Below, piece after piece: positions 16,327 to 23,412 of a stretch of 23,772 nucleotides of DNA (positions within the stretch are counted from its first letter, which is position 1; each line of letters starts with the position of its first letter). The translations under genes were made by a program, and so were the position numbers. This DNA is from Verrucomicrobiota bacterium. Lineage in GTDB: Bacteria > Verrucomicrobiota > Verrucomicrobiia > Limisphaerales > UBA1096. The notes under the pieces are model-generated. The model was not told where the DNA came from, made no database searches, and saw nothing but the letters and a program-made list of their open reading frames with translations. The stretch spans positions 1 through 23,772 of the forward strand of contig QOAX01000309.1 of assembly GCA_003972865.1 (NCBI GenBank), written 5' to 3'.

Positions 16327-16392
16327 ATGAGTGAGGATAAGAAAACCGAAGCCCCACCCAAAGCAGCCGCGACAAGACGAGGGATGAGATGA
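16327..16392 (+). CDS. Possible 21-residue ORF or gene-start remnant
   Basis: ATG at 16327 to TGA at 16390-16392 encodes a hydrophilic Lys/Glu/Ala-rich peptide beginning MSEDKKTEAPPKAAA. It has the look of a real gene's N-terminus that was cut off, just before a gene of different base composition. It could equally be chance. No strong ribosome binding site is present. Confidence 0.2.
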   Translation: MSEDKKTEAPPKAAATRRGMR

Positions 16393-16393
16393 A

Positions 16394-17407
16394 ATGAGAA
16401 TCAAAGGGCTACAGCGCGGAAATGCTGTCCTGTTTAATATTCTGGTTTTTCTGGTTCCCTGCCTTGAACAAGACACATTTTCCGAACCCCTTTTTCCGCT
16501 TGATCATAACCCTCCGATTCGGGATCTGGTTTCACGATTCCAGGCGATATCCCCCTCGCCCCGAAAGATTCCGATTACTGGCGTTAAGGGAACAATCCCA
16601 GGCGGTGGTCATTTCCAGGGCATTCAAGAGGTTCAAATAAAAGGAAAACAGTATGCCGCGATCACGGGAAGTTCCTCGGACCATTCCTTCCTGTTGCTTT
16701 CAGAATTCACGGGCCACCAGGCCCGCTTCACTTCGATTTTGACGCTGCTGCCAAAACCTTTCAAACATGCGGGTGGAGTCCAGGCGGTTGGCGATTACCT
16801 TGTCTTTGGCATTGAGGACAACTCCGGCAAAAAGGCCTCCAGGGTTTGGATTGTCGAGACATCCCATCTGCTCGAGGCCGGGATCAGGCCGGTCATTGAA
16901 ATCCAGCGGCGAGGTCCATACAAACGATCCACCGCGGGCGCGGTTGGCATGGCCAAGGTCCGCGGCAGGCATTATCTTGTTGTGGCAAGCTGGGATTCCG
17001 AAACGCTCGATATTTACGAGTCCAATGGCAGGCCCCTGGGCGACGCATCCTGTCAGTTCCAACTGTTTGAAACCTGGGAATCGTCACGAGCGGACAAGGC
17101 AGGCTGGATCGATCCGGGTTACGAATCCTATCAAAACATCAATGTCCTGGTAGACATGGATGAGCGCGTTTTCCTGGCGGGCTTTGTCGAAGTGGACCGA
17201 ACCCACAGGGCCGATCTTTTTTCACTCGACTTGGACAAACGCACGCACGCCTCCCGAAGGCTGCAAAAAATCACCAGCCGGGTGTTCCAATGTGATGCCA
17301 CAACGTTTCGTGCAGGCGCGGGGTTCGTATGCCGGGAGGAGGGAAAACTGGAACTCCTGTCGATAAGCCATCATGCGCCGGCCATTGAGTTGTTCGAGGC
17401 ACCCTGA
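16394..17407 (+). CDS. Secreted protein of unknown function, propeller-like
   Basis: A 337-residue protein that I do not recognise. The N-terminus has a hydrophobic stretch (AVLFNILVFLVPCL, about 11-24) consistent with a signal peptide. The rest alternates short beta-type segments with repeated [YF]-[LV]-V phrases (VGDYLVFGIED, RGRHYLVVASWD, ERVFLAGFVE), as in a beta-propeller that monitors values along its blades. There is no catalytic motif I can name. Codon use is less GC-biased than in the flanking genes and no palindrome copy is present, which suggests transfer. The start is the second of two overlapping ATGs (16389 reads only two codons). Confidence 0.65.
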   Translation: MRIKGLQRGNAVLFNILVFLVPCLEQDTFSEPLFPLDHNPPIRDLVSRFQAISPSPRKIPITGVKGTIPGGGHFQGIQEVQIKGKQYAAITGSSSDHSFLLLSEFTGHQARFTSILTLLPKPFKHAGGVQAVGDYLVFGIEDNSGKKASRVWIVETSHLLEAGIRPVIEIQRRGPYKRSTAGAVGMAKVRGRHYLVVASWDSETLDIYESNGRPLGDASCQFQLFETWESSRADKAGWIDPGYESYQNINVLVDMDERVFLAGFVEVDRTHRADLFSLDLDKRTHASRRLQKITSRVFQCDATTFRAGAGFVCREEGKLELLSISHHAPAIELFEAP

Positions 17408-17418
17408 CCGGCATCCAA

Positions 17419-17618
17419 TTACATTTCCTTCAGGAATTGAAAGAGATCGGCCTGGTCTGCCGCCAGCAGGCCCTCGGGCAATGATCTCTGCAGCATGTCA
17501 CCATTGAGCGTTAACCCGTTTCTGTTCGTTGCAAGACGGCTGAAGAATTGAAAGCCCAAGACCTCTTCAATCAGCCAACTCAGTGAGGGGCCAATTGAAG
17601 TCTTGGGGCGTGTAGTCG
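17419..17618 (-). pseudogene. C-terminal gene remnant
   Basis: Directly downstream of the three-domain fusion gene on the minus strand, an open frame ends at 17419 with a convincing protein tail (NGDMLQRSLPEGLLAADQ, then ADLFQFLKEM). No start of its own is visible. In the neighbouring frame a second plausible piece begins just after the upstream stop (DYTPQDFNWPLTELAD, then a stop), as if one gene had been frameshifted. The SLPEGLL...DLFQFL pattern resembles the end of planctomycete-type heme-binding domains; this is a weak resemblance. The rest of the gap 17408-17618 shows nothing else. Confidence 0.35.
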
Positions 17619-19847
17619 TCACTGCAGCGACTGATAAATCTCCAGCACACGCTCGAGGTCGAGGCCGGTTGGCTTGGCTTGCAGCAGCCATTCGAGATCT
17701 TTCTTTGCGGCACCAAATTGCCGACTCTGGATAAGCAGCACCGCACGACTCCAGCGATCGAACGCGGAGTCAGGCTGCAACGCCACCACTGTCTCGACGT
17801 AGCTCAACAACTCCGCAGACGGATCGCTCTCCTGCGCCACTCCCATCAGGTTTCGCAGCATGCGCAACACAATGTCGCGCTCGCCTGACTTGGCCAGGTA
17901 CTCCGGCACAAAGGACCGCCCGGTGTTGGCACGCACCAGTTCCTCCGCGTCCGCCCGGCTCAGATAGTTGCCATTGTCGAACGGATCGATGAACTGCTCC
18001 TTGTCGCCGTTAACGTGTTTGATGATGAAATGACCGGGAGCACCGACGCCCACCACGCCGTCGATCCCGCATTCGGCCGCCAACTCCATCACCAGCACCG
18101 ACAATGTGATCGGCAGCCCTTCTCGGTCGTCGAGCACGCGGTTCATGTAGCTGTTGGCCTTGTTGTAATAGTCCTGTCGGCTGCCGTGGTAGCCGTTCTC
18201 CTCGAACAAATACGCGATCAGTTTTTTAAGCTTGGCCGCATCGTCGTCGCCGCCGGCAAACCGGGCCTGGACTTCCGCAGCCATGGTTTTCAACTGCTGT
18301 TCGTAGTAGTCGATGTCCACGTCGGGATCGTCGATCTTGGCGACCAACAGCGAGGCGCGAAACAGGTCCACGCCTTCATCGTCGTTCTCAAACAACGCCG
18401 CCAACTGGTCGCGAATCAGTCGCCGATGCAGCCGCGCGGAGGCCAGGCGCAGCCGCGCCGCCTGCTCCTCCAGTCGCGTGGCTTCCTGATCCAAATGCCG
18501 CAGTGCCTGCCCCGGCTGTTTGCGCGCATCGGCCAGGGTCCCTTCCTTGAATTGCCCACCGTTGGTTTGCGCCTCGGCGACCAGCGCCTGGCCAAGCGGT
18601 TCGGCAATTGGCGCGGTTTCGTCGTCGACCTGTTTGCCAAGGCGAAAGTTTCGGAAAGTCGCCACCGTGTTGCGGAACTTGGCCAAGCCGACTTTCCCGC
18701 CTTGGAGCCCGCGGTCGTTTGACTCGAAAACCAGATGCCCATTCACGTGGCAGTAAAAGCGATTCCCCTCGTGCCGCAGCTTGAGCGTGTTCCACTCGCC
18801 CGGCAGGTAGTGGTGCGTGAGTTGCTGGTCAAGAATAGTCCACGAAAACACGTTCGGCCCGTCGAAACGCGTCAGTCGCATCTGCCCGGCGGTGGGATAA
18901 AATCCGTAATGCTTGTTCGCGCCATCGGATGCCCACACCAAGCCCGCAGCTCCGGCTTCGTCCTCAAGCTTAACCTGCACCGACAACTCGAACGGCGTCT
19001 CCGGCACATCGCTTGTCGATAGGCACAACGCCCTGCCACCGAAACTTTCCCCCGAGTGACTGACGTGAATACTCCCACCCTTTCGCCGCCAATGGCCGCC
19101 GAACACCGGCGTCCATTCCTTTGGGTTGAGCATGCCGATGGTCATCCAGCGCTCAATCGGCACCGGGTTGGGTTTTTCCAGCAGCGGCTTGAGCAGGTTG
19201 ATCGGCACGGCAAAGCCGAGGTTGTCGGTGACGAGCGACTTCATCGTGATCACGCCATGCACTCGCCCGTGCAAATCGAGCATCGGTCCGCCGCTGTTAC
19301 CGGGCTCGATCGGCACGGCCAGTTGAATCATCTCCACGCTGTCGAGAGTGCGCCTCGCCGAGACCACACCCTGCACGAAACTGAAATCGAGACCGTGCGG
19401 CGTGCCCATCGCCACCACCGATGAGCCTTGGCCCAGTTTATCCGAGTCACCAAGCGGCAGCGCCGGCAGGCCGGTTTTGTTGACGCGCAATACCGCCAGG
19501 TCGAGTGTGCGATCCCACGCGTGTACGGACGTCACCTCCACTTCCTCGCCATTGGCCAGGCGCACATGAACAGGCCGCCCCTCGCCGACCACATGCAGGC
19601 TCGTGGCGATCAGTCCGTCGCTGGAAACGATGAAACCGGTGCCGACGCCCTCCTCCTCTTCGTCGCGGCCAAGCTGCGTCAGCACCACGATTGATTCGCG
19701 GATGCGCTTGGCCAGGCTCTTGGCATCCAGCGGCTCCGCGGAGGGCAACTCCTGCGCGATCGGCGACGATGCTGAGACAAACAGGCCAAGCACGGCACAA
19801 TGAAGGGCCAATTGGCCATGCGCGGCCCGGAGTTCAGCGAAGTGCAT
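17619..19847 (-). CDS. HtrA-like protease + DUF1080-like + SirB1-like transglutaminase-fold fusion
   Basis: A 742-residue protein when started at ATG 19847, which gives a signal-like N-terminus (hydrophobic 13-30). The frame is open to 19967, but the added 40 residues are basic and unlike a signal. Domain 1 (about 45-225) is an S1C trypsin-like protease with triad H85 (ATSLHVV), D116 (TLDLAVL) and S185 (EPGNSGGP). Where HtrA proteins have PDZ domains, this one has a DUF1080/LamG-like beta-sandwich (about 240-405). A coiled-coil stretch follows (about 440-485), then a SirB1/Transglut_core2 domain (about 495-665: YNKANSYMNRVLDDREGLPI, GAPGHFIIKH, DPFDNGNYL) and a short TPR-like tail. C593, H606 and D621 are present, but the usual catalytic cysteine position is not obvious. 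Probably periplasmic. It may sense or process misfolded or glycan-bound protein; the role is inferred. Confidence 0.88.
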   Translation of the reverse strand: MHFAELRAAHGQLALHCAVLGLFVSASSPIAQELPSAEPLDAKSLAKRIRESIVVLTQLGRDEEEEGVGTGFIVSSDGLIATSLHVVGEGRPVHVRLANGEEVEVTSVHAWDRTLDLAVLRVNKTGLPALPLGDSDKLGQGSSVVAMGTPHGLDFSFVQGVVSARRTLDSVEMIQLAVPIEPGNSGGPMLDLHGRVHGVITMKSLVTDNLGFAVPINLLKPLLEKPNPVPIERWMTIGMLNPKEWTPVFGGHWRRKGGSIHVSHSGESFGGRALCLSTSDVPETPFELSVQVKLEDEAGAAGLVWASDGANKHYGFYPTAGQMRLTRFDGPNVFSWTILDQQLTHHYLPGEWNTLKLRHEGNRFYCHVNGHLVFESNDRGLQGGKVGLAKFRNTVATFRNFRLGKQVDDETAPIAEPLGQALVAEAQTNGGQFKEGTLADARKQPGQALRHLDQEATRLEEQAARLRLASARLHRRLIRDQLAALFENDDEGVDLFRASLLVAKIDDPDVDIDYYEQQLKTMAAEVQARFAGGDDDAAKLKKLIAYLFEENGYHGSRQDYYNKANSYMNRVLDDREGLPITLSVLVMELAAECGIDGVVGVGAPGHFIIKHVNGDKEQFIDPFDNGNYLSRADAEELVRANTGRSFVPEYLAKSGERDIVLRMLRNLMGVAQESDPSAELLSYVETVVALQPDSAFDRWSRAVLLIQSRQFGAAKKDLEWLLQAKPTGLDLERVLEIYQSLQ
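18585..18598. repeat. Palindrome copy, 13/14 (CGCCTGGCCAAGCG)
   Basis: Inside the minus-strand fusion gene, read on that strand as Pro-Leu-Gly-Gln-Ala. The motif therefore occurs in genes of both strands. Confidence 0.8.
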
Positions 19848-19944
19848 GGCGGACTTTACCCAAACGCCCCGCCGGTCGCACGGCTTTTTCTGCCTCGACA
19901 GTCGGGAGAGCGTTCGGTACGACTTTCGCCGTCCATTAAGCAAC

Positions 19945-20125
19945 ATGAGAGAGCAAACTGTTTCCACATTTGTGTGCTGGTGGTTGACCGGAATCCTTGA
20001 CCTCGACTGCGTTAGTCGCCAAACGGCCCAACAATATCATCGCCATGGCGGGTGATATGGGCTGGAGCGACATCGGCTACTACGGCGGCAGGACAGGTGA
20101 GGAATTGAAAGCTGAAGGGAAATGA
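19945..20125 (+). pseudogene. Sulfatase N-terminal remnant
   Basis: An ATG at 19945 opens a short signal-like stretch (MREQTVSTFVCWWLTG), which then loses frame. In another frame, 20021-20125 reads KRPNNIIAMAGDMGWSDIGY followed by YGG, then an unrelated tail and a stop at 20123-20125. This matches the first strand and metal-binding start of type I sulfatases, whose usual form is RPNI(I/V)xIMADDMGWSDIGCYGG. Here residues are missing or altered (AGD for ADD) and everything after YGG is gone, including the Cys-x-Pro-x-Arg formylglycine site. It is a truncated, frameshifted pseudogene that ends inside the start codon of the next gene. The gap 19848-19944 holds nothing else recognised. Confidence 0.75.
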
Positions 20126-20889
20126 ACTTGAAACCAAGCCGAGGCTTTACGTTGATTGAACTGCTGGTGGTGATCGCCATCATTGCCATCTTGGCTGCCC
20201 TGCTGCTGCCCGCCCTGGCCAAGGCACAATATTCCGGCAAGCGAACCGTCTGCATCAACAACATCAAGCAGCAACACCTTTCGCAGGTGATGTACAGCGC
20301 CGACAACGACGGGAGGTTCCCCAAGCGTGCCAGCCAGATCAGCCCGGACTACCATCGTTGGAACGGCAACAAGGCCAGCATTGTCAACGTCATGCGAGGT
20401 TCGTATGTGCCCAACCGCTGGGTTTTGATCTGCCCCATCACGTCCAAGTCGTTTGGCGACAAGTGGCCAACCTATGCCCATCCTGCCGGCGGGGAACCCG
20501 GGGGATACGGGGGCTGGGACACCGGCATGGACCTCAAACCACCCAGGCCCGCCGCTCATGTTTACGTGGCCTATATGTGGCTGGCCAACTTTCACATGCC
20601 AAAATATTTCAACGGGGAGAGAGCATGGCCAAAAGACGATTCCGAGTGCGACAGCAACCGGGCCTTCATCACCCACCGCATCAGCGACACGCCCGGAAGC
20701 ATTGTTTGGGATGTCGGACACATGGGCGCATTTAACGCGGGAGCCAATGGCAGACCCTTCTTCTCCTTCTCGCTTGCCCCGGATCAACCGGTCGGCATGG
20801 CCGATGGCAGCCTCGTGGTTCATAACCGCCATCAGGTCAAGAAACGGGCGTATGGTGCCCACGGAGGAAGCACAACCTACTATTATTGA
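20122..20889 (+). CDS. Type II secretion/type IV pilin-like pseudopilin
   Basis: A 255-residue protein with a short basic leader, prepilin peptidase site after G8 (RG|FTLIE), glutamate at mature position 5, and the long hydrophobic helix LLVVIAIIAILAALLLPALA. The C-terminal globular domain is of the verrucomicrobial pseudopilin kind (CINNIKQQHLSQVMYSADND, later MADGSLVVHNRHQVKKR, ending in TTYYY). These genome-amplified proteins carry their own fold variants, and their assembly function is not established. GAAGGGA a few bases before the ATG acts as a ribosome binding site. The ATG overlaps the stop of the sulfatase remnant, so the truncation has brought this gene next to foreign upstream DNA. 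Confidence 0.9.
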   Translation: MNLKPSRGFTLIELLVVIAIIAILAALLLPALAKAQYSGKRTVCINNIKQQHLSQVMYSADNDGRFPKRASQISPDYHRWNGNKASIVNVMRGSYVPNRWVLICPITSKSFGDKWPTYAHPAGGEPGGYGGWDTGMDLKPPRPAAHVYVAYMWLANFHMPKYFNGERAWPKDDSECDSNRAFITHRISDTPGSIVWDVGHMGAFNAGANGRPFFSFSLAPDQPVGMADGSLVVHNRHQVKKRAYGAHGGSTTYYY

Positions 20890-20958
20890 TCTGCCTGGTG
20901 CCTAGCTCGGCAGCGGGCAGTGAAATTAATCTTTTAAAACCAGGATGATCTTCTTTTC

Positions 20959-21990
20959 ATGGCAACTAATAATCCATTGAACGTGGCGCTGCTTGGCCTT
21001 GGCCGGGCCGGGCGGTTTCATATCCAGAGCATCCAGTCGATACCGGGGATCAACCTCCGCTGCGTCGTCGATGTGAACGAACCCTTGGCCAGGCGTTTGG
21101 CCAAGGAGTTGGAGTGCGACTACTCGACCGACGTCGATGGGCCGCTTGGCCAAGCGGACGTAGACGCGGTGATCGTCGCGTCGCCGACGCATGAGCATTA
21201 CGGGCAAATCGTCGCCGCGCTCGAGGCCGGCAAGCCGGTCTTCACCGAGAAACCGCTTGGCAGCAGCCTCGAGGAAATCGACACCTGCTTCGGCTTGGCC
21301 AAGCGCAGCGGGTTGCCGCTGTTCGTCGGTTTCAACCGCCGGTTCGACCCGTCCTTCTCCAGCCTGGCACGCGGAGTGAAGGAGGGCCAAGTCGGTGTGC
21401 TGCAGATGCTACGGGTCACCTCCCGCGACTCACCGCTGCCGACCATGGATTACATCAGGGCATCGCATGGCATCTTTCACGACTGCATCGTTCACGACTT
21501 CGACATGCTGCGATTTATCACCGGCGTGGATCCGGTGGAAATCTACTCGGTCGGCAGCAGTTTTGTCGAGGGAATCAGCGCACTGGGCGACCTGGACAAT
21601 GTTCTCGTCGCGCTCAGGTACGACAGCGGCATGATTGCCAGCATCGACGTGAACCGGTTTGCGTCCTATGGGTACGACCAGCGGATCGAGGTGTTTGGCA
21701 GCAAGGGCATGTTGCAGGCCGGGAACCGGTCGCCGGTCTCCACGGTGCTGTCGAGCGGCGATGGGCTGCTGCGGCCGACAATCGAGCATTCGTTCCCGAC
21801 CCGCTATCGGGAGGCCTACCGGCAGGAGTTGGTAACCTTCAGCGACTGTGTGCGGGAGGGTGCTCCCTTGCCCGTGACCCACGAGGATGTTCGGATGAGT
21901 TTCATCCTCTCGGAGTTGGGGGAACAATCCCACCGCGAAGCCAGGCCGCTGCGCGTGTCCGACCATCTCGCGCTCCAGAAGTTGCCATAG
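20959..21990 (+). CDS. Gfo/Idh/MocA oxidoreductase, inositol 2-dehydrogenase-like
   Basis: A 343-residue NAD(P)-dependent cytoplasmic enzyme. It has the Rossmann motif GLGRAG (13-18), the family motif EKPL with catalytic-region K98-P99, and the active-site aspartate D175 and histidine H179 in GIFHDCIVHDFDMLRF. The spacing agrees with IolG (K97, D172, H176 in Bacillus subtilis), which oxidises myo-inositol to 2-keto-myo-inositol. VGFNRRFDPSF (123-133) is also IolG-like. Related enzymes accept other polyols and sugars, so the substrate is not certain and I give no symbol. No other iol genes are in the window. A perfect palindrome and a 13/14 copy lie in the first third of the gene. The gap 20890-20958 shows nothing notable. 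Confidence 0.9.
   Translation: MATNNPLNVALLGLGRAGRFHIQSIQSIPGINLRCVVDVNEPLARRLAKELECDYSTDVDGPLGQADVDAVIVASPTHEHYGQIVAALEAGKPVFTEKPLGSSLEEIDTCFGLAKRSGLPLFVGFNRRFDPSFSSLARGVKEGQVGVLQMLRVTSRDSPLPTMDYIRASHGIFHDCIVHDFDMLRFITGVDPVEIYSVGSSFVEGISALGDLDNVLVALRYDSGMIASIDVNRFASYGYDQRIEVFGSKGMLQAGNRSPVSTVLSSGDGLLRPTIEHSFPTRYREAYRQELVTFSDCVREGAPLPVTHEDVRMSFILSELGEQSHREARPLRVSDHLALQKLP
21143..21156. repeat. Perfect copy of the palindrome CGCTTGGCCAAGCG (16-base extended)
   Basis: Exact copy inside the oxidoreductase, with one more matching base on each side (CCGCTTGGCCAAGCGG). It reads as Pro-Leu-Gly-Gln-Ala. Confidence 0.9.
21292..21305. repeat. Palindrome copy, 13/14 (GGCTTGGCCAAGCG)
   Basis: Inside the same oxidoreductase gene, 149 bases after the perfect copy but in the other frame: Gly-Leu-Ala-Lys-Arg. 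Confidence 0.8.
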
Positions 21991-22030
21991 TGTGGGCCAG
22001 AATCCCTTGGGGTTTCGCAGGCGTACTAGT

Positions 22031-22060
22031 TTGCACACCAAACCGGGTTTGGTGTATTAC
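22031..22060 (+). promoter_or_regulatory. Promoter-like site with a 21-base inverted repeat as spacer
   Basis: TTGCAC (22031-22036) and TATTAC (22055-22060) stand 18 bases apart, as -35 and -10 boxes would. The space between is filled by ACACCAAACC (22035-22044), one G, and GGTTTGGTGT (22046-22055), a perfect inverted repeat. A repressor bound there would block polymerase. A ribosome binding site and ATG follow at 22088 and 22101. No T run follows, so the repeat is less likely to be a terminator of the preceding oxidoreductase gene, which ends at 21990. Confidence 0.55.
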
Positions 22061-22100
22061 ACGGGTCAGCCTGAACATTATTGGCCGAGGAGACAAGACA

Positions 22101-22958
22101 ATGAACCACCACCGCGCGCTACGAGCTTCGACCGATACGGGACTGACCATCTTCCTCATCATGATCGTCGGAGTCGTCCTCTGGACGACCGATGAGATGC
22201 TCGGCTGGAATCTTCTGCCCGATTGGATCGATAAGTACGCACAGCTTCTTGTCATCATCTTCTCGATCCTTGCGGCCTTCGCGGTTGTGATCAGCGTTAT
22301 GTGCAGCTTCGCCGTCATGGCAGAATCCACTGCGGAGAAGTCGGGCATCGGCGCTCCCGCGTTTTCACGGCGTGCCAAGCTGATCATTGCTGCCGGAATC
22401 CTGGTAGCGTTCGGAATCATGTTCGGTCTGCACAAGGTGGATCAGTATCGTGCCGGCAGTAGGGCTGAAGCGGAAAAGCAGAGGATCAGTGCGAGATATG
22501 ACGAGGTCCGGACAGGCCTGCAAAACCTGATTCCCGCGACCATCGCTCTGTTCTCACCCGAAGCGAAGCAGTTTCTCACCGGCAAGCCATCGCCCGATGG
22601 AGACGAAGCGATTGCCCGCCTCCTCACCGCGATCCAGGTATCGACGCCATTCGATCCGGCGGTCAGCATCATGGTCGCGTCTCAGTCGCCCTACACGCAC
22701 TGTGTGATCACCACACTCCCGGAACGGCAGCGCCAGACCCAGACGGGCGACTGGAAATACCTGAGCCGTAAATACCTCACCGGCTTTCCCTCGGACTGGG
22801 AGCGAAACGCGATACAAGCCGGATTCACGGGGAAAGAGATGAGCGTTCCCCGCGGGAAGTCCGGTGTCTTCATCAACACACACCTGCCGAGCAGTTGGGG
22901 GACACTCTCGCATGGGGACCGAGTCGCCGGAATCGTGATGTTACAGGGGTCAATGTGA
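22101..22958 (+). CDS. Unrecognised membrane protein with three transmembrane segments
   Basis: A 285-residue protein started at ATG 22101, chosen for the purine-rich GAGGAGA 8-9 bases upstream. The frame is open to 21990, but the extra residues cover the promoter-like repeat. Hydrophobic helices lie at about 14-29, 47-73 and 93-110, followed by a soluble C-terminal domain of about 170 residues (FSPEAKQFLTGKPSPDGD, VASQSPYTHCVITTLPERQR, FINTHLPSSWGTLSHGDRVA). I do not recognise the family. Base composition and codon use differ from the genes to the left and there is no close palindrome copy, consistent with a laterally acquired gene. Confidence 0.75.
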   Translation: MNHHRALRASTDTGLTIFLIMIVGVVLWTTDEMLGWNLLPDWIDKYAQLLVIIFSILAAFAVVISVMCSFAVMAESTAEKSGIGAPAFSRRAKLIIAAGILVAFGIMFGLHKVDQYRAGSRAEAEKQRISARYDEVRTGLQNLIPATIALFSPEAKQFLTGKPSPDGDEAIARLLTAIQVSTPFDPAVSIMVASQSPYTHCVITTLPERQRQTQTGDWKYLSRKYLTGFPSDWERNAIQAGFTGKEMSVPRGKSGVFINTHLPSSWGTLSHGDRVAGIVMLQGSM

Positions 22959-23031
22959 GGAGCAGCCAACAAGATGCGTGCAGGTTCTTTCACGCTGTCG
23001 CGGGAAAAGCCTGATGCACGGCGTTGGACTC

Positions 23032-23412
23032 ATGAAGATGAGAAGAAGAAACAAGATGCTTATTGCAGTGCTTGCAGGAGTGCTGGGCTATTCTGCATCC
23101 TACTGCGTTCTCCGTTGCACCAAGTTTCTTGTTCGGCGTGAGTGGCTGGAAATTTATCCCCACTCCGAGACTCACGAGCGGACAATCTACGCGTCCGACG
23201 TCGGACACGGGAGCTATTTCGATGTCAATTTCAAACCCAAGAGGGATTCCTTTCCTGTTTTTTACCTTCCGCTTTGGCAAGCGGAGTTGAGAATCAGGGG
23301 GAAGTATTTTCATCATGATGACATTGTCGTGATTCACGCAGATTTACTGGAGTCCAACAACGGCATGCAGGATATTGCCGCTAGGCGCGGTAGGCCGACA
23401 TCAGACCTATGA
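23032..23412 (+). CDS. Small unrecognised membrane-anchored protein
   Basis: 126 residues from ATG 23032. The frame is open to a GTG at 22978, and ATGs at 23014 and 23038 are alternatives. A basic N-terminus (MKMRRRNK) precedes one helix (about 9-27, IAVLAGVLGYSASYCVL), then a mostly beta soluble domain (EWLEIYPHSETHERTIY, DSFPVFYLPLW, AELRIRGKYFHHDDIVV). A degenerate palindrome, CCGCTT..AAGCGG, lies at 23269-23284. Its stop overlaps the start of the next gene (ATGA), so the two are probably cotranscribed. Confidence 0.6.
   Translation: MKMRRRNKMLIAVLAGVLGYSASYCVLRCTKFLVRREWLEIYPHSETHERTIYASDVGHGSYFDVNFKPKRDSFPVFYLPLWQAELRIRGKYFHHDDIVVIHADLLESNNGMQDIAARRGRPTSDL

Noticed and set aside
17881..19710. 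Several 60-235 codon plus-strand frames
   Set aside because: They are shadows of the minus-strand fusion protease, which has an intact catalytic triad and domain order.
22035..22055. The inverted repeat as an intrinsic terminator of the oxidoreductase gene
   Set aside because: No T run follows on the plus strand and it lies 45 bases after the stop between promoter-like boxes, so an operator fits better, though this is not excluded.
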